Origin: Epiperipatus broadwayi
Lineage: Eukaryota; Onychophora; Udeonychophora; Euonychophora; Peripatidae
Direction of reading: 5' to 3'
Length of the DNA: 64,000 nt
NCBI GenBank assembly: GCA_028023455.1
Contig: JAQFVV010000448.1
Coordinates: 312,001 to 376,000 of the forward strand
Numbering within the stretch: the stretch's first letter is position 1; every line of letters begins with the position of its first letter. The position numbers and the translations under genes were made by a program. Of the stretch, positions 1-12,215 are shown one piece after another. The notes beneath the pieces were generated by a model. It was not told where the DNA came from. It did no database searches and saw only the letters and a list, made by a program, of their open reading frames with translations.

Positions 1-1330
1 TGCATCCAAATTAATGGTTAAATAATTGCCCCAAACTGGCAAAGGTTAATTAGTTGGCCTGGTCTATAGTAGACACATTTACAAATACAATCACAAGAGT
101 GACTGTTGATTTACTTTTATTATTGATCATTCAGGATGATGGATGATTATTCCTTATTTTTAATGCTGGTGAATTTTTTTAATTATACTTTTAGTTACTC
201 TAGTGAGTTACCTGGGCTGTTTCAGAGTTCTCATGATCTCTCATGCTCTTATGATATATAACACTACTTATATATTTTTTAATATTATTAATTGTTACTT
301 TATATCTCATTATTTAAATTAATTTTAATTGAAATATTCTTGACTTGGGAATGCTGATGATTTACCATCACCCCAGATTCACACCCCAACTTACTGATCC
401 TGTTATACTTTCCTTGATATTATAGACCAAGAAGATATGAAAAGACTTAATTATAACTGCATGAATGTATAGCCTTTTATGAAAATATTGAAAGGGCTCT
501 TAATTGTATACTAAGAATCTAAATGAAAACAGTGATTTTTTTAAAGTAAAAAAAGTATATATATTCCCAAAATTATAATTAATTGCATCTACAGTTCACA
601 AATTTTATTAGTCTACATTACAAATGCAGTGAACTCTCAATTGATCAGATATTCATATATTGTTTTCAGTATCCATTATCTCCTTCGAATTCAGAACTAT
701 AGAAATTCACATATATCATTTTTTAAAGTATTATTATTATTTTTTTGTAATCTATCATTGAATTAGTCATGACCATAGTGCAATATTTCCTACATAGTTA
801 AGTTTTTAAAATTTGGAATGCCATTTTTGTTATTATAATAATAATCATCTCTCTCTTTATTAATTTTTATAATTCAAGAATATAGTCTTTTTTGACTTAA
901 AAAAAGATTCAACTTCTACACCAAACTTTATTTATACTACCACAAATTTAAACAAGAAGTTTTTGTTCTGATTTCAACTTTCTAAAGACAGATTTGCAAC
1001 ATTCTATTAAAAGTCTTAATATTTGCAAGAGATAATTAAAAAAATAAAATTTGTCATAGGCAGATGTCAATTTATTTTATTTTTTAAAATCATTATAATA
1101 AATTAATGATTATATAAAATTATTCATTAAAAAAATCTAATGGCTATATATAATAAAAGTTAATGTTTTATACATAAATAATTATTATATGAAAATTACA
1201 CAATGATGTGCACAATATCAATATATCTTACTTCAGTTATATGCCATCTAATAAAATGTAAACATACTAAAAAATATAAATAAACGAAAAATAAAAATGT
1301 TAAAATTCATGTTTAATAATTTTCCCCCCA
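1..1330. other. AT-rich intergenic sequence, nothing recognised
   Basis: No open frame of note, no repeat structure and no protein similarity was recognised on either strand. Confidence 0.5.
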
Positions 1331-1337
1331 TCTCAGA

Positions 1338-1620
1338 GCACTGGTAGGATGGCTCAGTTGGTTGGAGCATTACCTTAAAATTCAATAATCAAGAATCTAA
1401 GGACCCAGGTTCGAATCCCATGCTAATACTGTCACTGGTCAGGCCAGCAATACCTGAAGAGGGGAGAAAAATCTCTCGAAATGTTGTGCATATACTAACA
1501 TGTTTGCTGTGATATTACTAACAGTTGTTTGCTGTGATATTCCTAATAGTTGGTGCATATACTAACCCAGTTTACTGTGATATTACTAACAGTTGAATGC
1601 ATTTGGAATATTTAAATAAA
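1338..1620 (+). repeat. tRNA-derived SINE
   Basis: The head has a pol III A box (GATGGCTCAGTTGG, about 1348-1361) and a B box (GGTTCGAATCCC, about 1408-1419) spaced as in a tRNA. A non-tRNA body follows, with CTGAAGAGGGGAG and CTCGAAATGTTG, wording reminiscent of conserved central domains of metazoan SINEs. The 3' part repeats the phrase TGCTGTGATATT three times with variations. The tRNA part is too altered to be a functional tRNA gene. Exact ends and target duplications were not resolved. Confidence 0.7.
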
Positions 1621-1904
1621 ATTAAACTTTTCTAAAGACATTCAACACCTATTAGATGATGGAAATAGTCCAATATAAAAATACATATATAATCATGTTT
1701 ATTAATAACATTTTTTCAAGTTGAAAGCACTTACATTTTATTCATTGTTTTGATTATTCACATATTTTCTAAATATGAAGCTAAAACTTCAAATTTAACA
1801 AAATTCACTACCTTTCTGAAGTGATAAAATATCTTAAAATAAGAACTGTAAAACATTATTATTGCATCAGAAAATTTCAAGTTTCATAAATTTAACAGCA
1901 TCTA

Positions 1905-2795
1905 AAGTGGCTAACAGTAAATAGAGAGTACTGTGCAAATTCCTAAGTTATTAAAAAGCCTAAAAGTATCAAAATAACTAGAAAGGCTATTGTCTGCTAA
2001 AAAGAGATTGCTATTAATGTTTTCAAAGGAATATTTTAATAAAAATAAAATTATTTAATTAAGGGCATATATGAATCTTCATATTCTAGACATAACATAT
2101 ACTTTTGACGAGTTTTAAAATATGCCAAAAGACTTAAATCATATTAAAAGAATTAAATTTACAAATCTTAAAAAAAAAAAAAAAAAAAAAACATATACGA
2201 TATTTTCCCATCTATATTTTGCAAAAAAAAACAGCAGACTTTGACTAATCTCTGTACACTATAACAAGTTCAAAGTTTTTCTTTTCAAGTCCAGCAACTA
2301 TATCATAAAACCACCATTAGCACTTGGAAAATAAAACTTCGGCAGACTTTTGAGTTCTTCCAAAAATATTATTTTTCTTCACAAATTATATAAACAATTT
2401 TTCTCTTCCAAAAATAACTTTTGCACTGTTCAAAGCTATAATAATATACAAATCGATTACAGTTGTATTCTCCCTATATATGCATCTATATGCGAAAATA
2501 ACTGTTTCTTGGTCATATTATTAAATAGTAACAATATTTGTGTTTCTTTTTGTATGCATATATATATTATACACATCTGCTTGATGTGTATGACTCCAGT
2601 GATGAATGGCTTCATCTGTGGGTAGAAACTGACTAGTCTATAACTTTTTGTCTTCCTTTGGGGAGGATGCATTTTTCAACTCCAGGAAAATAATGATAAT
2701 CTGAGCTCTTAATAATGTCTGATGAATCTGAGTGACTTGCTACTTCAAATTTCAACTTGCCTGAAGCAGCAATGGTTATCTTCTTAACTTTACAG
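1905..2795. repeat. old dispersed repeat, copy 1
   Basis: This stretch aligns by eye, with many substitutions, to 5345-6060 plus about 7260-7450. Shared blocks include ATTTTAATAAAAATAAAA, a long A tract after AAATCTTAA, the phrase TTCTCCAAAAAT or TTCTTCCAAAAAT, and AATTCCAGGAA or AACTCCAGGAA followed by TGATGAGTCTGA or TGATGAATCTGA. It is probably an ancient transposable element of unknown class. No protein was recognised. A 22-base A run lies near 2170-2191. Confidence 0.55.
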
Positions 2796-3256
2796 GTCTA
2801 AATTTGATCTATAACTGCTGATAAGAGATCATCCAGACAGCCATGTTTCAAAAGACAGACTAAAAAATGTTTTTTCTTTTATTAATCAAAATGCAGATAA
2901 TCCAATTTAAAGATCTTAATAAAATGTACAATTTTACTTTTTACATTATTTAACTCTCGTAAATATTATTTTGTTTGTTTATAGTATTCTTTATTTATTT
3001 CTAAACATGGCAGATCTTTATAACTTTCTTTCATTTTTCTCCATTTGGTGTTTTCCTAAAAATATTGGCTTTATTTTTGCTACCACTTTTTAATAATAAT
3101 CAACTATTTGATGTTTCATTTTCACAGGCATGCTTTTATTTGCTTGTATGATATGTCATTACTCGAGTTTACATCAGGTCTGTTATTTTTTAAACTAATA
3201 TCTCTAATTACTAAGTCTGCCTATATCTCTAGCCATGTATAAGGTTTTTTAAATCT

Positions 3257-3410
3257 TATACATATATAAGAACAAAGTTTCTGTTTATTGGATTGTAGTC
3301 AATCGCTAAGCTAGATATTTATTTTTAAATGCTCTTATATAAGAACAAAGTTTCTGTTTATTGGATTGTAGTCAATCACTAAGATAGATATTTATTTTAA
3401 AATACTCTTC
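3257..3410. repeat. tandem duplication, two units of 73 bp
   Basis: The phrase AAGAACAAAGTTTCTGTTTA and the following 50 bases, ending in AGATATTTATTTT, occur twice with a 73-bp offset (AACAAAG at 3271 and 3344). The copies differ at only a few positions, so the duplication is recent compared with the surroundings. Confidence 0.85.
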
Positions 3411-5340
3411 ACCTTTTCTCAACTATCAAGCCTCAAATTTATCATATATAATGGATAATTACCGCTGGTTACAGATGGCATAAACCTGTACCTGGTCACA
3501 CTTTAATATATCAAATATATAATGGAAAATAATAAGTGGCAAGATGATGAAGGATAGGAAACATGCATACATGTGTGTTCAACTTCAATTAATAAAATAA
3601 CTGGACTGTGGACTAGTATATATCTGCGTAGTCACTTTGTAATTAATAAATATTACAAGTGTTATATAAACCAAAACTATTAAATATATTTTTTCTAAAA
3701 TATACCAAGTATAGCAACAATGTTCATGCATAATACCTTGTCAATCTATTATGTTTGAATTTTCAAAGTTACTCTGCATAATGCACAGAACCTTCAAGAT
3801 AATTATAAATGGTTGCTATATGTATAATACTCATAGAACAAAACCATTTAGGACACACACATACAAACATAATCCATTATTATTTCTGGATGCATGGCTT
3901 CACATATAGCACAAAACTAAAGAGAAATGTGAATATATGCAAAAGTTGTGTGAACTAAAATAGATATTTGAGATTATAGATAGACAACTACACTTAATTA
4001 TGTAACAAATTTATTAAATAAATAAAATAAAAAATAGATAATTAAGTTTTTACCAGACCACTTATATAAAAGAGAATGGATGGATAACAGCCTTCCCATT
4101 ACTCTCACTGCAAATAACATGCATTAGTATGTGAAACTACTGTCACTATATGGAAATGAGAGACTTTATCTTGATGAATCTCTGATTAAGACAATGCATT
4201 AAGAAAATATTCATTACAACTATTAGTGAGAACCACAATGGTAATATAGGAGACAGCTATATCAGAACAACAAAAACGAGGGTCCTAGGCTCTCAGAATA
4301 AAAAACAACATGGTGCTTGAAACTATGGGATACTTTAAAAGCTATATATACCCTCTACAGAATGATCTTTTTTAACCTAGGAAATGCAATAAAATCCTTC
4401 ATTATGGATAGTATATTAAATTTAAAAACAGAGATCCTCTACAAATTAAGTATTCAATACAACTCTCATAAAATTGGAATCCACGTAACTCATTATTCTT
4501 CTAATAATATATATCTTCTTAAAATTCCTAGATATACATTGATTAATGAACAGTATTTTAAACATACAATGACTACTTTAGTTTCAAATTATTTTGTAAA
4601 GAGAACACTTTTATCAAAAATATTTCAGATGATATTGCAATCACCATTAGGATAATTTTTATGTATGCTATAGTTACAAACACCCTAATACAAATCAGCC
4701 TTATTCTCTGTTATCAGATTTTCCTACACTTTCTGTATTTATAATTTCAATTCACATGGATTATGTAAATGATGAGTCTTTGATGTTATGTAACTGAGGA
4801 TCAAGCAGATTATCAACTTGTAGAATGGATGGAGGTAAACAATATGCACTTACTTTATGATGCTAAACACAGTGAAACACTCTAATCTGGTAGAATAGAA
4901 ACAGCTCATCACCTACTATTCGACTCAAATCAAAAACCCCATTTTTGATGTTCAACTAAGAATCTACAATTGAAGAATTAAAGTGTAAAAAATGAAATTC
5001 TTTTAAATTCCAAACAAATTAATTTTTCCAGACCCAATAATAAAGCCAGTTGGCAAAAGGAATCTCATCATTAGATTCAGGACAAGCCATTGCTGCTGCA
5101 TAAGTGGATAAATGACTGTAGGATTTATGACTAAAATGTTGAAGTGAAAAATTTAGTAAAGCAACCAGTGAAATTATCTCTTGGTTGGAATCTCTACAGG
5201 TTTCTTCACAATATATTGTTAATAGTTATTTAAATCCATACAGTAAATAAATAAATATTTAAATGTACACAAATGTATATAAACAAGGCAGTATTAGGTA
5301 ATATTAGTCTGCCTTCTTAACTTTAAAATGACTAACTTTA
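3411..5340. other. AT-rich intergenic sequence, nothing firm
   Basis: An open stretch at about 4320-4655 on the + strand has no recognisable protein and its longest form starts from TTG, so I do not call it a gene. Nothing else was recognised. Confidence 0.4.
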
Positions 5341-5344
5341 AAAT

Positions 5345-7450
5345 TATAATAGATATGCTAACAGTATGTGTATTTGACAACATAAAAGTATCTGAATTGA
5401 ATGTATAAAATATCAGGTTCTCAATTATTTTAATAAAAATAAAAATATTTAATTATAGGAAGATATGTATTGGCATGTTATAAATACAATATGCTTTTAA
5501 AATATACCAAAGCTGTCAATCAAAAGTTTTCATTATGTAAAAATTGATTTAATTAAATAGAGTTAACTAACTAAATTTAAAAATCTTAAAAAAAAAAAAA
5601 AGAAAGTATACAACATTTTAGCATCTATAACTTCTGAAAAATGCTAAGTGGACCAAACTCTCTCAGGCTATAGCAAGTGTAATGATTTTCCATTTCCAAT
5701 ATCTAATTTGCCTTAAAAAATTACCATTTTAAAATAAATCTGCTGCAGAGTTTTTAATTTCTCCAAAAATGATTATTTTCTTCATAAATAAGATAAGCAC
5801 AATTATTTTCTTTCAAAAAAACTTCTTTATATATATATATTTCTACTTAAAGAGTTTAAATAATATACATTGGACATATTTAGTTATTACTGCACCCATT
5901 TGGTAATAATAGTTAATTTTTTCTCTGTGTTATCTATATGAGTAAATAATTGCTTCTTGGTTATACTACTAGATAGTATATTTCTATTTTGGTATGTGCA
6001 TATAGAATATATCTTAGTGAAAGGTGAATTCTTTTTCTTTCAAGCTACCTGTGATGCTATCTCTGAATCAATGCATATGTTTCATAGTGATATAGTTTAG
6101 TAAAAATTTTAAAAGGCTAGCTTATCTGCATAATGAGTTACAACATAAAATATGTGCATTTCATATTTTTGTAAAAAAAAAAACCACAATGAAACAATGT
6201 GATAACATTAAATTTTGCTTTAAATTGTGCAAAACTAGTGAAACTTTTGAAATACTTAAAACCATGTACAGTAGTGAAGTTATAAATCACAAGAATGTTT
6301 CTAAGTGTTTGCAAGATTTTATGATGACAGAGAGACAGGTGCATCAAAGACAACTAGAAATCAAAACATACAAAAAAGTTGCCAAGATTCTTCAAATTGA
6401 TAGCTGTATGCCTGTCAGACCCATTGAAAAACTCACTGGCATTTCCAAAACCACTATCCATTACATTTTAGCAGATGATATGGAAGACATGAGTATGCTT
6501 TGTGCCTTACTTGTTGACAATCAGCTAATAAAATTCCAGAATGGAGCATTGCAAAAAACTACAAGTATGGATCTGGAATTCTTACCAAATATTATATTGG
6601 ATGATGAGATGTAATGTTCCCAATATGAGTCATCAAAATGCAGAATGAACATTGCCAAAAAAAAAAAAAGAAAAACAAAAAATTATGAATATAAAAAATC
6701 AAAATCAAAACATTTTCTCAGTTTTTTTGATTTTAAAGACATTATTCATCACAAATATATTTCTGAAGATCACATGATGAGTACTAACTTCTATTTGGGT
6801 GTTCTGAATTTTTTGTATGACAAAATTTTGTATAAGAATATTATGAGCAAAGCTCTTGATTACTGTTCACAATATGCTGGCCCACAATGCAAGATTATGC
6901 ATGATTTTTTAACCAAAAATGGAATAGTTGTGTGTGCACATCAAGTCTATTCCTTTTATTCAAGTTCCATTGACTTGTGACTATTTCCAAAATTGGTCAT
7001 GAAAGGAGCACATCATGGTTCAATTCAAGTCATTCAAAAGCTTATGATAAAATTTCTGCAAAAGATTTCAGCAGAGGATTTTAAGAATTGCTTCAAACAG
7101 TTTTACAATCCATTCCAGTGGTGTACTGAGTCACAAAGAGACAATTTTGAATAATCAAGAATATAATTAATACCTTGTATTTCATTTCCCATTAAACACT
7201 TTTTACTGGAACATTCTATATATATTTGAGAAGTCTGATATATAAATAACTTCTGTCATAAGTAGCTTCCTTGATAAACATAGACTGGCTAAACTACAGC
7301 TTTTTATTTTGCCTTAGGCAGTTACATGTTACAATTCCAGGAAGATAGTTGGGATTTATGGATTTTTAACAATATATGATGAGTCTGACGATCAATTGTT
7401 AGCATGCATTTTCTTGTGGCCATACAGATTAAAAAAGCAAATTTACAGGT
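5345..7450. repeat. old dispersed repeat, copy 2, split by a mariner element
   Basis: The left part (5345 to about 6060) and right part (about 7260-7450) are both similar to consecutive parts of 1905-2795. The mariner-derived sequence between them has no counterpart in copy 1. The order shows the repeat is older than the mariner insertion. Confidence 0.5.
6189..7154 (+). pseudogene. mariner (Tc1/mariner superfamily) transposase, two in-frame stops
   Basis: A single reading frame of 322 codons, close to the usual mariner length of about 340, is broken only by stops at 6612-6614 and 6978-6980. The N-terminal part has the helix-turn-helix phrases IKFCFKLCKT and GISKTTIHYILADDM. The first catalytic acidic site lies in the segment ending LDDE just before stop 1. 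FFDFKDIIHHKYI and HDFLTKNGIVV match the central block. Where the family has HHDNAPAH this copy reads CSQYAGPQ, so the second catalytic Asp is gone. SIDL, LFPKL and a C-terminal FKNCFKQF block follow. It is dead as an enzyme. Terminal inverted repeats and TA duplications were not located. Confidence 0.85.
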
Positions 7451-7952
7451 ACTAACATATATAGATGGATATCTCAAAAATAATATTAAAAAATTTTAAT
7501 TGACAAAAATATAGATGAACTAATTTAAAAACAAGAATATTCATTTATCTTGCTTTCACAAAACAAAACATAAAATTATTTTTTCTTGGATTAGGGGCAA
7601 GAACAATTTTTACAATTAAACGACCCTTGTTACATTTCCCACAAATTATATATTTTTCTGTTAAATAAATAAATATTAACTTTTATACTAAAATCATACT
7701 AAAAATCTATTTCATTTAGCACAGACATTTTTCTTATTTAAATTAATTATTTACTGGAATAATTTTAAATTTTCAATTATTTTTAATTTTTATAATTAAA
7801 TTCTATGTGATTGTGATATTTCTTTGTTTAATTAACAGCATAAATTTGTGCATACACACACACATCAAATTCAATTAAATATGTGTGACAGATAACTTTT
7901 TATCAATATATATATATAAACATTAAAAGCATAAAGCTAAACTAGTCAGTAA
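7451..7952. other. AT-rich intergenic sequence, nothing recognised
   Basis: No coding or repeat signal was seen apart from short AC and AT microsatellites near 7854-7917. Confidence 0.45.
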
Positions 7953-7953
7953 A

Positions 7954-8131
7954 GAATTAAAATTACTCCAAATTCACAACTCAATCAGACTAGCCAAGAA
8001 AATAAACTCTAAAACATTACCAATGGTTTCAATGCTGTCTGCTTGTAGCAGTGAAACTATTGGTAGTGTTTTAGACTTTATTTTCTTGGCTAGTCTGGTT
8101 GAGTTATAAATTTGGGTAATTTTGATTATAT
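7954..8131. repeat. fold-back element with about 80-bp inverted arms
   Basis: The left arm (about 7956-8035) and right arm (about 8046-8130) are reverse complements with few mismatches. Both contain the 19-bp core GACTAGCCAAGAAAATAAA (right arm on the other strand). The central loop is about 10-13 nt (around GTCTGCTTGTAG). It may be a fold-back MITE or a source of long hairpin RNA. No coding content. Confidence 0.85.
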
Positions 8132-8862
8132 ATACATATTAACTGATTAGGTACAAGCATTCTGTTGTGTTGTACAGCATTTTCATTTCATGCACAGTGA
8201 CAAAGAATATATAAAATGCATGACAAACTTTAAATATAATGTTATATTTTTATAAAATTAAACAAGCTAAAATATACTCAATATGGATGCCTGGCAATCC
8301 TTCATATGCATGAATAGCAGCATACTCTAATCAGTATAATTTGTAGAAAAAGCATTTCATCTACAATAATCTATATTAAATTTGTATATTTTTCATATGG
8401 TATTCATAAAATGCTAAACTTAATTGCTATTTAAATTTATGTATTACTTTTTAATTTATGAGATTTTACTGATTACTTTTATGTTTTAGATAAAATAACT
8501 ATATTAATATATATTATTACATTAATATATATGTTATTCCATAAATTTGTCATACAAAATTTTAATGTCTACAGCAAAATAATGGACTTTCAAAGGAATT
8601 TTCAAAAAGTAAAGGCAGTGTACAACTTTAAATACGCAACAGAAAATTTTCCATGTCTGGAGGAGGATGAGATATATCAAGGCAAAATGAATCTGACAAA
8701 CAAAAAATTTTTTGCTGAGTTCTTTCTTTTCAAAAGTAACTACTTTTTCAATAAAATGACTTTGACATAAAAGAAAAGAAAGTGTCAATGCAAAAAAAGC
8801 TCTATTTTACTTCAACATCATTTATCACACAGTTTTTGCTTTATGAATTGTATCTTGAAGAT
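8132..8862. other. AT-rich intergenic sequence
   Basis: An open stretch of about 80 codons lies at 8531-8770, with another on the opposite strand. Neither resembles a known protein and their overlap suggests chance. Confidence 0.4.
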
Positions 8863-8870
8863 GATTTAAA
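8863..8870. repeat. target-site duplication, left (GATTTAAA)
   Basis: The 8-bp direct repeat GATTTAAA flanks the element at 8871-10201 and is repeated at 10202-10209. Confidence 0.75.
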
Positions 8871-10201
8871 GGTAATCATCCGAAATCTGGGCACAGCCGC
8901 TTGATGGCGCTGATGCTATACAAAATCAATCAAATGTAACATTACCGGGCCGCCACAACTTTTTTTTATATAACATGATTTTTTTTTTGATTAAACAAAT
9001 TTTTATTTCATTTATAACATTTCTTTTTTATTAAACAAATTTTTATATTCATTTTCGTTGTTTTTTTTAACCTGACATTTTTCTTTATTCAACAAATTTT
9101 GGTAATTTAACTTTGTTTATTTTTCTGATTTTAAAATTTTTGACTGTTTCATGACGAAAAAACTTGTTTTAACCCCCGCCGAAAAAATATAATGCAATTA
9201 TTTGTGTCTTGTTTTGACTTTGTTCTACCTTCTTTTTTGGTTGACTAAATTGTTTTTCTTCTTATTAAATCAAAAGTAACTTTTGTGTTGTTGGGGGATA
9301 AAAAATTGTTTTGAAACCCCCACCTTCGATAAATAATTGTAACAAAAAGTCAATAATTTTTTTTTTTAAACAACTTTTTTTCACTTTTTACTTTTATTTA
9401 TATTTCGTTTGAATTACCTTTTTTTTGGGGGGCTTCTACAATAAACAGCTTTGGGGGGGGTCATACTTTGTTATTATTAACAAAACGTAAACAAAAATAG
9501 TAATTTATTTTAACCCAGCTGAAAAAAGATAATCCAAATACTTGTCAATTTCTAATGAAATAAAAAAAAAACCCACAAACTTTGGACTTTTTGAACTTAT
9601 TTTTATTTATTATTTTATTGCTGTAATAAAAACAGTCTGGTATTTGGGAGGATATTATGTACCTGAAAAAAGAACACAGTCTCACTTTCTGTACTTGGCA
9701 ATTCTGAAAAGATTAAAAATTGCAAGTTCTTCTCAGACATTTTATTGGTCTCGTATATTTTCCACGCTGAAACATGACTTAGTGTGTGAGCTTTGTCGAA
9801 GCATGTTCGAACATACCCTTTGCCAACTTTTTACATATTAACATTTTTTTAGGGAAGGGTGGGAACTATATGACAATTATTAGTAATTAACAACATTATT
9901 TAACTACAAATGACATTACTCTATTATGGCGATTTGAAAAGTTGTACCGACTTGCAATTAAAACACCCTCAAGCGATACAGTAATCAGCTATGAATAAAC
10001 AAATATGCATAAATGGTTTCGAAGCACAAAACAGGCCGTAATATTGTTTTGTGCAATGTCATGTAAAGCGGCCTGCTAATGGGTAATACAATATAAATGT
10101 TGTATTAGCCGTAAGGCCGGCTGCAGTAAACGGCATTTAAATTTGTTTTGACACATAAACAACGCCATTAAGCGGCCGTGCCCGGATTTCAGATGATTAC
10201 T
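8871..10201. mobile_element. non-autonomous DNA transposon, 1.33 kb, 8-bp target duplication
   Basis: The ends are inverted repeats of about 38 bp: left begins GGTAATCATCCGAAATCTGG, right read inward begins AGTAATCATCTGAAATCCGG, and both continue through GGGCAC, GCCGCTT and ATGGCG. GATTTAAA flanks both sides. An 8-bp duplication fits hAT, Merlin or P superfamilies; the termini lack an obvious hAT CAGGG start. The interior has T-rich stretches, subterminal GGCCGCC and GCGGCC blocks, and a 99-codon open frame at 9542-9841 with no recognised domain. No transposase was seen. Related termini occur at 52616 and 63847. Confidence 0.85.
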
Positions 10202-10209
10202 GATTTAAA
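10202..10209. repeat. target-site duplication, right (GATTTAAA)
   Basis: Matches 8863-8870 exactly and directly abuts the right inverted repeat. Confidence 0.75.
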
Positions 10210-10779
10210 TGTTATTTAAACAAAAGTTTTATTTTTGCCAGGGCAAAAACAGAAACAATTATCAATTTTTTTTTAGAACCACATGCAGTGAAATATTATC
10301 AACTTGAATTGCAGTTTATGAATGTCATATTTTCTGATACTCATTCATTTTTTTTTTTAATTCAAAAATGACAAGAAATAAAAATTCAGGAATTAGTGAC
10401 ACTACAAAAAAACACACAAAAAACAACCGATTAACTAATTTGCAATGCCTTAAAGAACATAATTTATATAAAAAAATTGGTTTGCAATTCCAATACTAAA
10501 GTTAGGGACATAACATTTTTACAAAATTGAACAGTAGTATCAATCAAGGAATTAATTATGCGGCACATATAATCCATATCTTTATTCAAATTACAGATGA
10601 TCTTTAACTTATACATGCTGAAAATAGTCATAATTTGGTACTAGTATCAATGACCGTACACGTCGCTGGTACTAATAAAAAAAACTCTGAAATATAACGT
10701 TACCTGGCTGTGACTTTTAACAAGTAACATCTTTTTAAAGAAGCATAACGACAATAACAAAATCGTGACATTTTTTAAG
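10210..10779. other. intergenic sequence, nothing recognised
   Basis: No protein or repeat was identified. CG dinucleotides appear more often from here to about 12 kb than in the flanking AT-rich DNA. Confidence 0.4.
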
Positions 10780-11290
10780 AAGTGATTTTAAGAAGAAAAA
10801 ACTATCTTTAAAATAAGTCAATGACTGATCTTTTTTAAGAAGTAAATCCAAAATATTTTTAAAATAAGTATATGTGTTTACTTTTTTTTTGTTGTTGTTA
10901 ATAATTAAGAATACGGCGGCGTTTTTAAAAAAATAAGTACATTACTGTAAATGTATTTCTTTTTAATAACGACAATAATAAAGCCATTATTTATGACCTT
11001 TTTTATAATGGATTCTAGAAAATATATTCAAAAAATCCGTAACAAGTCACTTTAAGAACTAACTATCTTTAAAATAAGTCAATGACTGACCTTTTTTAAG
11101 AACTAAATCCAAAATATCTTTAAAATAAGTACAGTATATGTGTTTTTAATTTATTTTAATAACGAAAAATACGGCCGCGCTTTTAAAAAATAACCAAATG
11201 TATTCTTTTTTAATAACGACAATAATGAAAAAACCATTATTTATGACCTTTTAAATATTTTATTCGAGAAAATATCTTTACAAAATCAAT
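10780..11290. repeat. degenerate tandem repeat, two units of about 250-260 bp
   Basis: Shared landmarks in the same order are ACTATCTTTAAAATAAGTCA (10801 and 11062), TTTTTTAAGAA, AATCCAAAATAT, AATACGGC and TAACGACAATAAT (10967 and 11214). The offset drifts from 261 to 247 bp because of indels. Class unknown. Confidence 0.8.
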
Positions 11291-11824
11291 TCCTTTTATT
11301 TTATTTAACAAGGCAAAATGTCTTTGATATACCCCTCCCTTTTCCAGAACCCTTATTAAACAACAAACTCATTCGTTATGAGGTTTTTTAATAACGAAAT
11401 ATTAAACAACGTTCGGTTTCTTGTTTTTTTTTTTTGCTATTCAATAAGTAAACCACAATTTTAGAATCATACGAAAAACCAAAAAAAAAACAAAAAACCC
11501 TTTTCCCGTAACATTTTTAAGATCACGTAAGCGATCAAACAACTACACGTACTCATTTTGAACATTTTTTGTTTGTCTCGCGCCTGGCGTGACTATTTCA
11601 GATGTCGCGCTTATAATAAAACTTTCGCAAATTTTAAACCCTTCCAAAGTTAGTTCACAACCACTGCGATGGTTTTAAAATTTTTGGACCTCATACTACA
11701 TCATTTGAATGTAATATAATACTTTATTAAATAACATTGTAAATGTTACGTTGACTTCAAACCTACACACCCTCAAATTATACGATAGCACAGGCTCAAT
11801 AGCGATCATTTTTATATCAAAAAC
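11291..11824. other. intergenic sequence, CG dinucleotides locally more frequent
   Basis: It contains short CG-bearing phrases such as TGTCTCGCGCCTGGCGTG (about 11574-11591). No open frame or repeat was recognised. Confidence 0.4.
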
Positions 11825-12215
11825 CAGGTGCTTGAACTGTGTGAATTGCGAGAAATGAATATAACAAAATATCGCAAATCGTAGAATGGTATTAAAAAAT
11901 ATTGGAAATATATGTTCTTTTCAAGTCATTTTTCGCGCTTGTACTGTGAGAATTGCGAGAAATGAACATAACTCAATATCGCAAACACTTAGAGGATAGT
12001 AAAAGTACATGTCCAGTTTTGATGCCAGCTATTGAAAAAAATATTGAAAGTATATATGCTGCTTTGAAGTCTTATTTTCTCTCAGTTGAGGAATGTCACA
12101 ACTACTGAAAAAATATTGAAAGTGTATGTTCCTTTGAATTACTTTCTCTCAATTGAGGAATGTTATATGTACTTTTGAAGTCTTATTTTCTCTCAGTTGA
12201 AAAAAGTCAATCATT
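11825..12215. repeat. interleaved tandem repeats
   Basis: Two repeat types are nested. One is GCTTG-ACTGTG-GAATTGCGAGAAATGAA followed by AATATCGCAAA, seen twice about 107 bp apart (about 11830 and 11937). The other is ATTGAAAGTATAT followed by CTTTGAAGTCTTATTTTCTC and AGTTGAGGAATGT, seen about three times with deletions between about 12041 and 12205. Confidence 0.75.

Noticed and set aside
1345-1420. Functional tRNA gene
   Set aside because: The anticodon arm region is A/T filler and the sequence runs into a repeated SINE body.
4317-4655. 112-codon open frame on the + strand
   Set aside because: The longest form starts at TTG, there is no recognisable domain, and frames of this length are expected in AT-rich repeats.
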